NCBI RefSeq assembly: GCF_021134715.1
Contig: NC_060026.1
Coordinates: 16,173,001-16,237,000 of the forward strand
Direction: 5' to 3'
Length of the DNA: 64,000 nucleotides
Origin: Daphnia pulex
Lineage: Eukaryota; Arthropoda; Branchiopoda; Diplostraca; Daphniidae
A program made the translations under genes and the position numbers. Positions 36,201 through 47,459 of the stretch are shown in pieces. The notes beneath the pieces were generated by a model. The model ran no database searches. It had not been told where the DNA came from and worked only from the letters and a program-made list of their open reading frames with translations. Positions within the stretch are counted from its first letter, which is position 1, and every line of letters starts with the position of its first letter.

Positions 36201-36898
36201 CATTTTACCTGGAAATAACAAGTTTCTTTTATTCTATTTACTTTATTAAGGTTCTTGACTGGAATGGTGTGGAGTACCAGTGGTGAAGCCGGACAAGAAA
36301 ACGAGATTGCTTTGAAAGATTTTTTTCCAATGTCAGTTTAATAAGCTAAATTTCTAGAAAATGTTGTTTACTATGGAAGTAAGTGAAGTAGAAAGGACAA
36401 GGGAAATTCTTCATGGGATAAGGGAAAGTTCATTGACAGAATAGTAAAAAATTTGCACAATGAAAGAATTTTTTGGTGAAGATAAACTTTGAGTTAAAAT
36501 TTATTGGGGATAGATCATGTGCACATGATACTTTGCAGCTAAATTCATTTTGGTAATGTAATATTTACTTTTTGCGTGAATTTTGACTCTTACCTTAAAT
36601 TGAATAATTACCTTAAATTGAATAATTGATGAAACTTAACAAACCTGGGAGGGTGTGACTGTTAGTATCTTCTTATTTTTATTGGTATAGATGAAGGGGA
36701 AGAAAAAGGCAAAGTGTAAATACGACAGAAGTTATTCAATGTTATCAGGATATCAGTGACCCATGATATTATAACTAATATTGTAAAATTAATAAACTAT
36801 TATAAAATGATATATGGAATTATGTTTTATTTGTCCCACCTCCACCCACAATTCCACCACGTTATAACACACATACAACATAACATACACACACACAA
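33221..36898. other. Gene-free interval after the trypsin gene
   Basis: About 3.7 kb. Short splice-bounded open pieces near 34241-34329 and 34396-34503 could be exon remnants, but no family was recognised and no consistent gene could be built. A short tandem duplication of TTACCTTAAATTGAATAA is at about 36591-36627. Confidence 0.45.
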
Positions 36899-36902
36899 TT
36901 AA

Positions 36903-37231
36903 CCCGTTGGCTGCCACGCCATACAACCCGTAGGTTGCTCTCTACTTCTCTACGCGCCATGTCTGAAGGATCCATGACCAAGTGGGACTTGCCATTGCTG
37001 ACAAGTCCGGGCTGACACGGTGACAGGAGAAGATGGAATGCACAACCTCTAGAATCCATCACCGTGTCGACAAGGGGGAAGTCCCTATGGTGCATTGCCT
37101 AACGGGGCCTTTCGGCCAAATCTGGGGCTGGTGCGACTGTCCGACCCCGCGGCATATAAACCACGAGACCGAACAGCGCGGCCCGTGCTACAGAGCTAAC
37201 ATGGGGGAACAAAGACGTGGCAGCCAACGAG
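36903..37231. mobile_element. piggyBac-type MITE flanked by TTAA
   Basis: Starts CCCGTTGGCTGCCACG and ends CGTGGCAGCCAACGAG, which are inverted copies with one mismatch over 16 bases. TTAA flanks both sides (36899-36902 and 37232-37235), the target site of the piggyBac superfamily. Length is 329 bases with no transposase. The interior contains GC-richer sequence and a second partial inverted match (GGATCC... region). Confidence 0.8.
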
Positions 37232-37235
37232 TTAA

Positions 37236-38656
37236 CTAACGAAAACATATTACCAACAACAATAAATGATGATCCACGTAGAACATGTTTGATGTCACCC
37301 GTGGAGTCACGTCACCACCATTTCGTAAAGATGCTGACGTCTGATCCCATCTGATGTTCACAGTCTGTAGGCCGCATCCTCTAGGTCGTTATCTAAATGG
37401 CTAACTCAAGGAGAAACACAAATTAATAACCAAATTTACATTCACCGTATGACAAATGAAGTTACATTGATAACACCAGTCAGCTTTACTAAGCTATCCA
37501 GAAGACGAAATGAGTCGAGGGAGGACGAAGACTAGATGACTGCAGCAGCCTTTCCTATGACAGAACATACAAATTATTCATTTAGTTATTTTAGACTTTA
37601 ATTAAATTTTTCAACATAAAAATCTATAATACTGTCAGAAACTACAGCTGTTATGACAAAAAAAATACAACTTACAGTTGTCTGAAGAAAGAGAGCAATT
37701 TTCCTGCCCGTGGCTGTAGGCAGCAGCAGCAGTTTAGAACATATGTTGGTAAGTGCCCTGCCCTGCATCTTTTCACGTGACTTCTTCTAAGTAGCTGTCT
37801 GAAGATTACTCATGTCCTACATTATGTTTTCCATAGCTTTTCCTGTGATAGAAAATACAATTCATGACATCAAATAAAAGTTTAAACTTTCTGAAAAAAG
37901 AATAATACTTGTCTGTCAATGCTTTATTTGTTGAAAAACATGTTCGGAAAAAACAATGTATGTCCACGCTGGCCGCTGGGTTACTAAGATCAATAGAAAT
38001 TACCAATAATTTGATGAACATTAACTAAATGTGTGAAGAAGTATTAAGAAATTGTGACTAAGCTTCTATTAGTTTTTACCTGTATTAATTGGATGATGCA
38101 TTCAGCAGAATGACGATTTTTTATGAAAGAGTTGATGGTGGATTTCATGTAGGCCATTGTTTTCTTTCGCATTCCTTCCTACAGGTTATGACTGATGAGA
38201 AATATGAAAGCTGATTCAATGCACATACACCATAAATCAATCGCCAACAATTTGCACATAAATAAACTTGAATTTACCTATGAATTATCGGTAGTTTTCG
38301 TGGAAAAATAGGAAAATTTTTGACAACCCGCCATCACAATCCGCCATCACATGAAAAATGAAGACGCGTGCCATCTATTGGACACCTCTGAAACTCGGAA
38401 AAGTCCCGTAATTTAATCATGTGTGCTATTCCGAGTCCCGCGTAAGCCAATTACGCCGGATCACGATTGATCAATTAGTCTGGCGGACTGATTCTTAAAA
38501 AAGGTGATGCAGCGGTGGGTCAATGTTATGATTAAAGTTGACTCACTGGACCTGCCCGTACAACGCCATGTTCCTGATCTGATATACATCCGATTCATTC
38601 GGCAAGACCGGCAAATAAGACAAATGATTGACCGAGAGAAATGTAATTTAAAAATC
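37236..38656. other. Gene-free interval
   Basis: AT-rich sequence without a supportable gene. Two adjacent near-copies of CCGCCATCACA occur at about 38330-38350. Nothing else stands out. Confidence 0.45.
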
Positions 38657-38886
38657 ATTGGAGTTCTATTGTTGGACATGAAAATAACTAAAAAATTATT
38701 GGAGTTCTACTGTCGGGCACTGGATTTCTATTGTCGAGTATTCTTAATCATATTTAAAAAAGGAGTTCTTATGTCTTTGGAGTTGTACTGTCGTTGGAGT
38801 TCTACTGTCGCATACAAAGACATTTTTAAAAATTATTTAAAATATTGGAGTTCTATGTTCTATTGTCGGTGGAGTTCTACGGTTGC
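38657..38886. repeat. Degenerate repeat cluster around GGAGTTCTACTGTCG
   Basis: About eight copies or partial copies begin near 38660, 38701, 38721, 38762, 38779, 38796, 38847 and 38871. Several are preceded by an A/T-rich lead such as AAAAATTATT. Spacing is irregular (17-50 bases), so this looks like a decayed minisatellite rather than a CRISPR-like array, which would not be expected in an animal genome. Confidence 0.65.
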
Positions 38887-39311
38887 CATGTACCTATTAA
38901 ATCTAAAATACGAATTACGATCCTTTTCATTAAGGTTTAGTTTTAAATTACCTGTGCTGCAACAGCACCAATACCATACTTGGTCTTTGAATTTCGAATA
39001 TTAAAACCAAAGTCAACACTCACATTAACACTGCGTCTCATTGCTTGTAAAAAAACAAAAACTTTCAATAGATCGGGTTGCTAATTGATATTAGCAGGAC
39101 GGGGTCGGTTTTATTTAAGAACGAATTGCCAAATTGAGAAAAATCGTGAACTAAAATGTTCAACCAATCAGTTTTCTTCTTTCACATTAGGTAATGAATT
39201 CAGTATTTAAGTAATTGGTTGAAATTAATATTTCTCATATATGGGGAGGAGGTACACATAGTAGAGTACGCCCTTTGTACTATGAGACCCAAATTCATAA
39301 ACTTACAAGAT

Positions 39312-39390
39312 GTGGAATTTAATGGGCTTGAACCAATGACAATCTCCTCATAAGGCGAGGCTGATAACCACAATGCCATACACTGCTGCA
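39312..39390 (-). repeat. tRNA-like SINE head or tRNA-derived pseudogene
   Basis: On the minus strand, TGGCATTGTGGTTA matches a tRNA A box and GGTTCAAGCCC (39334-39324) matches a B box, about 30 bases apart. Between them CCTC and GAGG can form an anticodon-like stem around a seven-base loop. The outer ends do not form an acceptor stem, so it is not a working tRNA. The 3' flank may be the SINE body. Confidence 0.6.
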
Positions 39391-39550
39391 ATTCAAACGC
39401 ATATTTAAGGCCATATTTAAACCATAAAACAAATCCATTGTTTAATGAAATGCATTTGATATTTATTGCTTTACTAATACATTTAGTATATAGTTAGTCC
39501 CTACTAAAAAAACTACCTTTCAATATACTGACTGTGTTGGTTGTTTGGCA

Positions 39551-40670
39551 TTAAATATTTCCATTTGGCGTGGGCATGGCTACTGACATAAGGAAACACG
39601 AATCGGCATCACGCATCAATTGGTACTCTTCTCCAGCCGGAATCAAAAGACTATCGTCGGATTTGAGGGTAATGTCTTGTCCGTTTAATTTCACAACGGA
39701 TTCACCTTCCTGTTGAAATGACGTAAAATTTCATTAGAGAATGAATTAAAAATCAATTTTACGATAATTTACCAATTGCCACAACCAAATTTCATGTTGA
39801 ATCGCTTTAAACTCATCGACTCCTTTGCCATAAATAATGACGTCCGATTTGTATTTGGCGCCATCAAACAAATTCTTCTTGCCATTTTGGTGGATTTCAG
39901 TGCCATAAGATTGGAGCCACTCTTTCAAGTTGAAAGGATTTTCCAATTGGAGTTGGCCATCTGGATGAAAATGAGGATTCTCCGGAATCGTTCCCGGTAC
40001 AGGACGTCCTGTTTTGCATTGCTCCGAGGCGAAAAACTCTTTGATGACTGGAACAAGTTGAACTCCAAGATCGTCGCAATAAAACCACCTCTCAAACAGC
40101 GACTCGGTCGAATCGTTTACAAAATACCTACAATAATATTCACTTAAAAATATTAATCCTTCTAGAGAAATATTTTGATTACAGATTTTACCTGAGGCAA
40201 TCCAATTCTTGTTTCGCTCTTTCTCTCTCGACTACCAACCCGATCGTGTCATCTTTCCTCTGAGGCGAATGCGGAATCTTTCCCGGAAGTAAAAATACCT
40301 TACAAAAAATTACAAATACATTAACAGAAAAATAGAAAACATATGAAATAATTTCACTTACTTGCCCTTCTTGAATGGCAACCGTTTTGAAAGCTCCTTG
40401 TTCCTGAACAATCAACTCCATCGAACCCTTTTTCATGTAGAATAACTCTTCACCTTCTTCAATATGGAAATCTTTACGCTGATTGGGCCCTCCGACAAAG
40501 AAGACTTTCAACTGTTTCTCATGCCTATTAAATAAAATTTGACAGTCAATAAAAAGATGATTTGTAAAAATACTTTGATTTACTCACATGAGTTTGTTGC
40601 AAACAGGTGGTAAGAAAGAAGCTTTGTTGTCTTCAATCCATTGATTAATGTTGCACAATTGAATGCTCAT
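39551..40670 (-). CDS. HAAO: 3-hydroxyanthranilate 3,4-dioxygenase
   Basis: Cytosolic iron enzyme of the kynurenine pathway; it opens the ring of 3-hydroxyanthranilate on the route to quinolinate and NAD. Coding exons 40670-40588, 40524-40362, 40298-40192, 40127-39773 and 39709-39551 give 288 residues, close to the 286 of human. Cupin features: [20 protein letters not shown] supplies iron-binding His and Glu, followed by [12 protein letters not shown] with the third ligand His. The animal-type C-terminal second cupin half follows ([29 protein letters not shown], then [24 protein letters not shown]). The start ATG gives [22 protein letters not shown], matching the family N-terminus. It is head to head with the arrestin-domain gene, 327 bases apart. 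Confidence 0.95.
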
Positions 40671-40997
40671 TTTGAACAACTTACTGCACACACTCTGCCC
40701 GGCTGTGTGCTAAGAAACGACTAAGACGCTTTTCCAAAAACAAAATTTTCCCTTGGCAGAAACGGCGGCCCTGAAAAGGTTTTTCTCCATAAACATCGTC
40801 AAGGTTAAGATGAGAAAAATGTATAACGGAACAATAGCCCAAGGACTTTTTGCTTCATCCATGTACGGACACCTTCAAAATGCGCGGGTATTTGAAATTT
40901 CTAATGAAAAATAAGATAATTTGTCGATTGGCAAACGTTGTAACGTCGACGTCGACTTATAACCATAGAAATTCGACTGAGTAAGTCATTAGCAGTC

Positions 40998-42417
40998 ATG
41001 GGGTTCGGACGTTTTGAAATCGTGATTGAGAATCGCAATGGAATTTTCTATCCAGGACAATCGGTGAATGGAACTGTGCACGTTACCAACAGCAAAGTCG
41101 AAAGTCTGAAAGGTAAATTAATTGTTACAAAATTTGTGTCAACATTTTGTCGAATGAAAAATGTCGGTAGGAATTCAAATCGAATGCAGCGGCTTGGCAG
41201 AGGTTCGTATTCCCGTGAAAAATGACAAGAACACGGAATTTCGCTGCTCAAATGAACAGTATTTCGATTTCAAGTTCTGCCTCTACAATCCTGGTAAAAC
41301 ATTTGGTCATTTGTTGACAAGTTGAATTGTATTATTCACGTCTTATTAAATATAGGCAACCAGGTTATCGAGCTGAGCGTCGGTCGTCATCAATATCCAT
41401 TCACTTTTGTTCTACCAACACAAATTCCCCCATCGTTCGAAGGATCTTTTGGGCATATTCGCTACACTATCCGTTCTGTCGCTCAACGTCCGTGGCTCAA
41501 ACGCGACTACGCATGCCAGACTAGTCTCATCGTCGGTTCCATCGTCGATCTCAATACGTTGCCAGCGGCTGTGGTATGAAAAACATTGACATTTGGATCA
41601 AAAGTATAAGTAACATTTCCTCTGTCTCTAGCTACCGGTCAAAAAGATGAAATCAAAAAGACTTGGATGTTTTTGTTGCACCTCTAATCCCATTACAGCG
41701 CATGCAAAGATCGAACGTGCTGGATACACTCCGGGAGAGACGATCTTATTGAAAGCAGACACAGATAATGAAAGTGGAATATCCCTTAGAGGTTCTAAAG
41801 CGCAATTTATCCAGGTACGCCCTTAGGTTAAAAAAACTATTCGTACATTTTAATTAAAATTTGTCTTAATTTTTGTCAGATTACCAAGTTCATTGCCGCG
41901 GGGGAAACGAATTCAGACACCAAAGTCCTACAAGTCTACAGCCATGAACGTTTTACTGAGGCTGACATTATGGAGGCGCAATTCCTTGTTCCTCAACTTC
42001 CTCCATCTACCCTACCATTTTGCGGGATTATTGACGTGTCCTACCAAATCCAGGTGATCTCAAAACAGTTAAATACTAAACTGAATAATTTGTATAACCT
42101 AAAATTGTTCGTGAACAGTACATCGTCGATCCTGGTGCACTTTCAATTAACTTGACTGTCACACTCGATTTGCTGATTGGTACTGTCCCACTTTACTCTC
42201 AAGCTCCTAATTCATCATCGAATCCTCCCCGAATTGGTTTCAATCCCTGGGTAGTTCCAGGAGACGACTGGACTACAAATGCGTCTGCACGTAAGTTTCT
42301 CCTGGAAATGTTTCGATTCGTTATCATTTTTATTAATTTTGGCTTACCCCTTTAGCTCCTCCCACTTACGAAGAAAGTGTTCAAGCTGCAGTTCCCCTGA
42401 AGCCGGCGGCCAAATGA
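40998..42417 (+). CDS. Arrestin domain-containing protein (alpha-arrestin)
   Basis: Adaptor that links membrane cargo to NEDD4-family ubiquitin ligases. Coding exons 40998-41112, 41171-41293, 41356-41573, 41632-41814, 41880-42053, 42119-42290 and 42356-42417 give 348 residues. The arrestin N domain opens with FEIVIENRNGIFYPGQSVNGTV and includes the HQYPFTFVLPTQIPPSFEGSFGHIRYTI block diagnostic of ARRDC proteins. The C domain begins near LPVKKMKSKRLGCFCC and includes AGYTPGETILLKADTDNESG and PPSTLPFCGIIDVSYQI. One PPTYEE (PPxY) motif close to the C-terminus is the expected WW-domain ligand; most ARRDC proteins carry two. It converges on the F-box gene with about 180 bases between stops. Confidence 0.93.
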
Positions 42418-42595
42418 GTTTCTGTTTAAAATAATTAAATGGTGTGATTTTACATTAGTAAAATTGTAATTTTGCAATAAAAGCATGTTTACAATCAGTC
42501 GTGGGACGTTAAAAATCACAATTGTAATAGATAACAAAAAATGCAGTCAGAGGAATCAGGTAACGTATCACTTGTAAGGTAAAAAGTAGCCTTTG

Positions 42596-44689
42596 TCATT
42601 GATCACTAATAAAACCTGTGTCGTCGACATCCTTATGATCCAATTGGAGAAAATCTAAAATGTGCAATCCGGAATAATCCTTGGCTCGACAAGGGATCAA
42701 GGCAATCTGATATTCATCCGCACGAACGACCGGACAGATGAGCGGGAAATTCAAATCGGTGGCAGTTAATCGGTAGAGCAACAACGAATCCATGTGGGTG
42801 GGATCGAGGGCTGCTCTCAAGTTCCAAACTTCCACTTTACCGGATGAGTTGCAACTCACCCAATACTTGTCCGAGATGATCCTGCGTGCAAAATAATACG
42901 GGAATAATCAAGTTAATTTTAGTTACATTTTAGTTAGGGCTATTAAGGTCTTCATACTTCACAAAGACGATTGAATTACTGCTGCTAACACTTCGCAGGC
43001 AAGTTCCAGTTTCCAAGTCCCAAAGTCTAAGGAAATAAACAGAACGAATTTAAAGATGAATTATTATGTTCAACAATTAGATTTCTTACTGGATTTCGTA
43101 GCGTGAACCAGAGAGAATGAGTCCGTTTCTGCAATCAAACACGCCCATTTCTGAATATGGAATTTGGATGGTTTTGAGGATTTCCATAGATGAAGTGGCT
43201 CTTATTTGAATCTGATCATTTTTGGTCTCCGTGTCGCTCAAAAGGAGCAGTACGTTTCTTTCGTTAACCAACAGACGAAGAACTCGCAATTTTTGATCTA
43301 ATACGATACGATGGACTATTGGGATTTCGTCTGAAGGATTCGTGATCAGTCGAAGAGTGACAAAATCTTGTTCTGTTGGCTGTCAAGAAATTCGGTCATT
43401 AAACGGCTTAAAGTAAATTGAATTGATGGAATTACCGATGATAAACAAGAAAGTAACCAATAATTTCCAGGTGAACCGCCGAGACTCAAGCCATTTATAG
43501 GAATATAGTGGGAATCGTAATTGGCTAGATCCATCTCGTCGAGTACATGGAGCTATTATGGAAAGGCGAAAATGTTAGAAATTAAATCAGCAAACGATTC
43601 TCCATTAAATTACCAGTTCAGTGGTGTGTGTGTCCCATATACAGATAGATCCGCCAAAATATGACGCAACGACGACATGATCATTAAATTGTAAACAGCG
43701 AACAGTGTTGCATCCAAGAAGGCGATTGGTCAGCAGCAATGGCTCGAATAACTTTTAAAAATCCAATTAAAGTCAAATTTTAAAACCATTTTCGTAAAGA
43801 TGCCTACAGCTTTAGTTTCCCAGGTCCATCGATTCCAAATTATGATGCTACCATCGCGTTGTCCCCTGCCAATCCAATGTTTATTCATTTCAAAGTTGAG
43901 GCTTCCACGAATCCAAAAAATGCTTTCGATTTCAGGCTGACTGAAATTTGGAAACTCGTATTTGGAATGCTGACCTTTCAGCCAATTTTGTCGTAGTTTC
44001 TAAAAAAGAGTATTTCATTAGCTTACAATTTTTACATGGAATTTTGACAAGTTGTAGTTACCGAGACGGAATTTCCTACTTGTTGACAAAGAGCGCGGCA
44101 ATGCATGTAATCTTTTGGCACATTGGAATCCAGAGACCATTTCATTGTAAGGACCTCTAGCATCTCTTTCCATTCTTCTGACAGCTTTAACTGCAATATT
44201 AATCAAACAAAGAGTTTTAAAACAGTTGGCAATTCATTCAAGTCTCTGGATTTTCAAAACATTTAATGGCCAACGACCAAGAATGTTTAAGAAAATCATG
44301 TGAATTCCTCAGAATATTTTACAGTCATGACAAGCTGTATTTTTATGTTGGCTATCGCTATAACTTTTTTACTTAAACACAATTTTTAAATTTGTAATGA
44401 CATTACATTTCTTTCCAGCAGTTTTTTCCATGTTTTCCCGTAGAGTATATTGTTATACCAGAGCGAAGATACTGCTTCAGAATTCTTTAGACTTTCATAA
44501 TCCAAGTAGTTAAAGATTTCTTCGACCACATCGTTCATCAAACGTTCTAAAAGAAACGAACACGGTCAGATTGCAGCTTCAAACTTAAAAAAATATGTAC
44601 GTGAATAACGTGATGACAAAACTATTGAACTTACTTGAAAGAGCACTTACGATATCAGACTGATATCTTGATTGGATCTCTTTCGTCAT
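42596..44689 (-). CDS. F-box/WD40 repeat protein
   Basis: Probable substrate receptor of an SCF ubiquitin ligase. Nine coding exons (44689-44635, 44546-44407, 44190-44062, 43999-43808, 43751-43614, 43552-43436, 43379-43090, 43026-42958, 42881-42596) give 471 residues. The F-box is near residues 19-60 (LMNDVVEEIFNYLDYESLKN, then WYNNILYGKTWKKLLERN). WD-like blades follow, for example GRGQRDGSIIIWNRWTWETKA, SYFGGSICIWDTHTTEL, SRYEIQLWDLETGTCLRS and VSCNSSGKVEVWNLR. Repeats are divergent and I cannot name the exact ortholog. The first and eighth exons were found by frame and splice sites. The upstream neighbour is HINT, on the same strand. Confidence 0.85.
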
Positions 44690-45112
44690 TCTCCATTCAA
44701 TTAAAAACTATGCTGTTGCATATAAATTATGTCTAACAAATAAAAGACTAGTAAAAAAACCCACGTTTACGGGTAAACACAATTCTACTTTTAAAGAATG
44801 CTCGTCTGCTACTCTAACAGCGTTGCCACTTACGACGTGAGGAATACAGCGGTCGACGGTAAATTTTTACTTTTTTATTTCCTTTTTTTAAATGGTTTTA
44901 AACTTTTGATTGCTGAACCACAGACCACTGTAGAACTTTAAAGATTGTGACTTAACAATGTGCAATTTCTATTATGGGTTAATAATCTAATATTCATTTA
45001 TTAATCAGGCATGTACTCTTTGGAAAATCCAAGTTGGCGGATGTTAAGGTGCGGAAACACCTGTAAACTTGAAATGATAACTGAGCTATATAACAAGGGA
45101 ATTAATTTTTTC

Positions 45113-45804
<692 letters not shown>

Positions 45805-46116
45805 TTTCCTTTTTAGTTGTCCTCTTCACCTCTTATCAGTTGTCACTGCTTGGTCGTCTGCTGGTGTTTACCTTTTTAGGTGCACATAAAAAATCCAAAT
45901 CAACAAAATTTCTTCAATATTAATTTAAATTTCTGATTTAAAAAAATAGAAATTCATTTTTCAATAGTTATATGACTTATATCATAAAAAAATAAAATTT
46001 GGCCGAAAAATTGGCAATGCTAGATGGGTGACAAGAATAGCAGACGATTGCGTGAAAAAATCTTTGTTTTATGTGATTTTTGGAGAAATCACGTTTTCAT
46101 CAAATAACGTGACATA

Positions 46117-46927
46117 ATGTTGTCCCTCAGAATTGCAGTTGCAAGTTGCCGTTTCTTATCGTCAAGAAGTAGCAGTGCAGCATCTGTTAGTGTGGTGAAA
46201 TCTAATCCACCAACAACAACAGCGGTAGATTCTACGAGGAAACTGCGGAACAACCAAATTGGTGTTAGTGAAGACGGCGGCCAAAAGTTTATCGGTTTTT
46301 CGTTCTACCCAAGGTGTGTAATGTTCTCGTTTACTTAAAAACAGCCATTTCCTAATGTTTAACAAACAACAGGTTTCCTGGACAGCAGGATCCTCCATAT
46401 AAACCATCGGAAGCTCTGATGATTGAGCGTGTGAAAGGCTTAAAGGGCAGGCCATACTGGGAAAAGGATGTCATGACAAAGATCGGTTTACCAATGACAG
46501 TTAAGGTGAGAAACATTTTTTAATCAATGCCTCTTTATATTAAAGATGTGTTAAAGTAAAAAGTTCTTTCAAACAGCATTCAAACCCTGTTATTGTTGCC
46601 AACACTCCCTCCATGTGTGCTATGCTGTGGAAAGTTAAGCACTTGATCAGAGTCACACCAATTACATTTCCTCAGGTAAAATCACTTCCAAGATACAATG
46701 AGAAATGTAAGAGTCTGTTGACTGTTTCTTTTCAGGGTCTTCCCGAAGATGGTGACACAGCAGGTGCCAGGCTGCAACAGAATGGTCAGCTTGTTTTCAT
46801 CCCCAAATTAAAGTCTGATGCTTTGCAGGTGGCCACGCAAGTCAACTTTACAGACAGACCAGAGCATATGGACCGTGAAACCCTCAAGAAACAATTACGA
46901 CTTGAATGGATCCAACCTTGGAAATGA
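46117..46927 (+). CDS. MRPL30: Mitochondrial ribosomal protein L30 (uL30m)
   Basis: Component of the large mitochondrial ribosomal subunit. Coding exons 46117-46313, 46373-46505, 46577-46675 and 46736-46927 give 206 residues. The N-terminus (MLSLRIAVASCRFLSSRSSS) is a typical presequence. The L30 core has MIERVKGLKGRPYWEKDVM, then NPVIVANTPSMCAMLWKVKHL with IRVTPITFPQGLPEDG. The C-terminal extension has the Arg/Lys-rich helix and ends LRLEWIQPWK. The start is the first ATG, and the shared 5' interval with HINT may be bidirectional. Confidence 0.88.
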
Positions 46928-47459
46928 TCCAACGAAAAATGTTGTGTATTTTACAGCTAGAGGAAAATAAACCAACCCAAAGTTGATATAGTTGATGTAA
47001 TAGTTGAATTCTTTTGTTTCAGTGTGTTCAAAATGGATGCATACAAAGATAGTCTCATTCCCAATTAGTAACAGCTTATGAATGTGTTCAATTTTGTTAG
47101 TCATCAATGCAAATAAGGGGAGGGAAAAGACTAGCCAAACACTTTGCCAAATTGCGAACTTTTTTGTATATAATTCCATCGGTCCATTAATTCTATCTAG
47201 AATATAATTTACGAGGGAATGCCAGGATTATATAATATTTTAATAATAATAAATCAAACGCTCTTTTCTCTTTCATTTTGCCAACTCCCGATCGAATAAG
47301 TTTCATTTTGCTTTTGTTATTAATTCTCCCGAGTCAATTTGGACCCATCGATGACGAAATGGTAGTAAAATAATAGGCAGCAACTACTACCAAAATAACA
47401 CAGAACCAGACCAGGATTGGATGATGATTGAAGTTTGACAGTAAATAATTGGGTAGTAG
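46928..47459. other. Intergenic between convergent MRPL30 and LONRF
   Basis: AT-rich 3' sequence; AATAAATC near 47249 and AATAAACC near 46966 could be polyadenylation signals. No gene seen. Confidence 0.45.

Noticed and set aside
38657-38886. CRISPR-like array
   Set aside because: Repeats are degenerate and irregularly spaced, and this is an animal genome.
39312-39390. Functional tRNA gene
   Set aside because: Box A and B are present, but there is no acceptor stem pairing.
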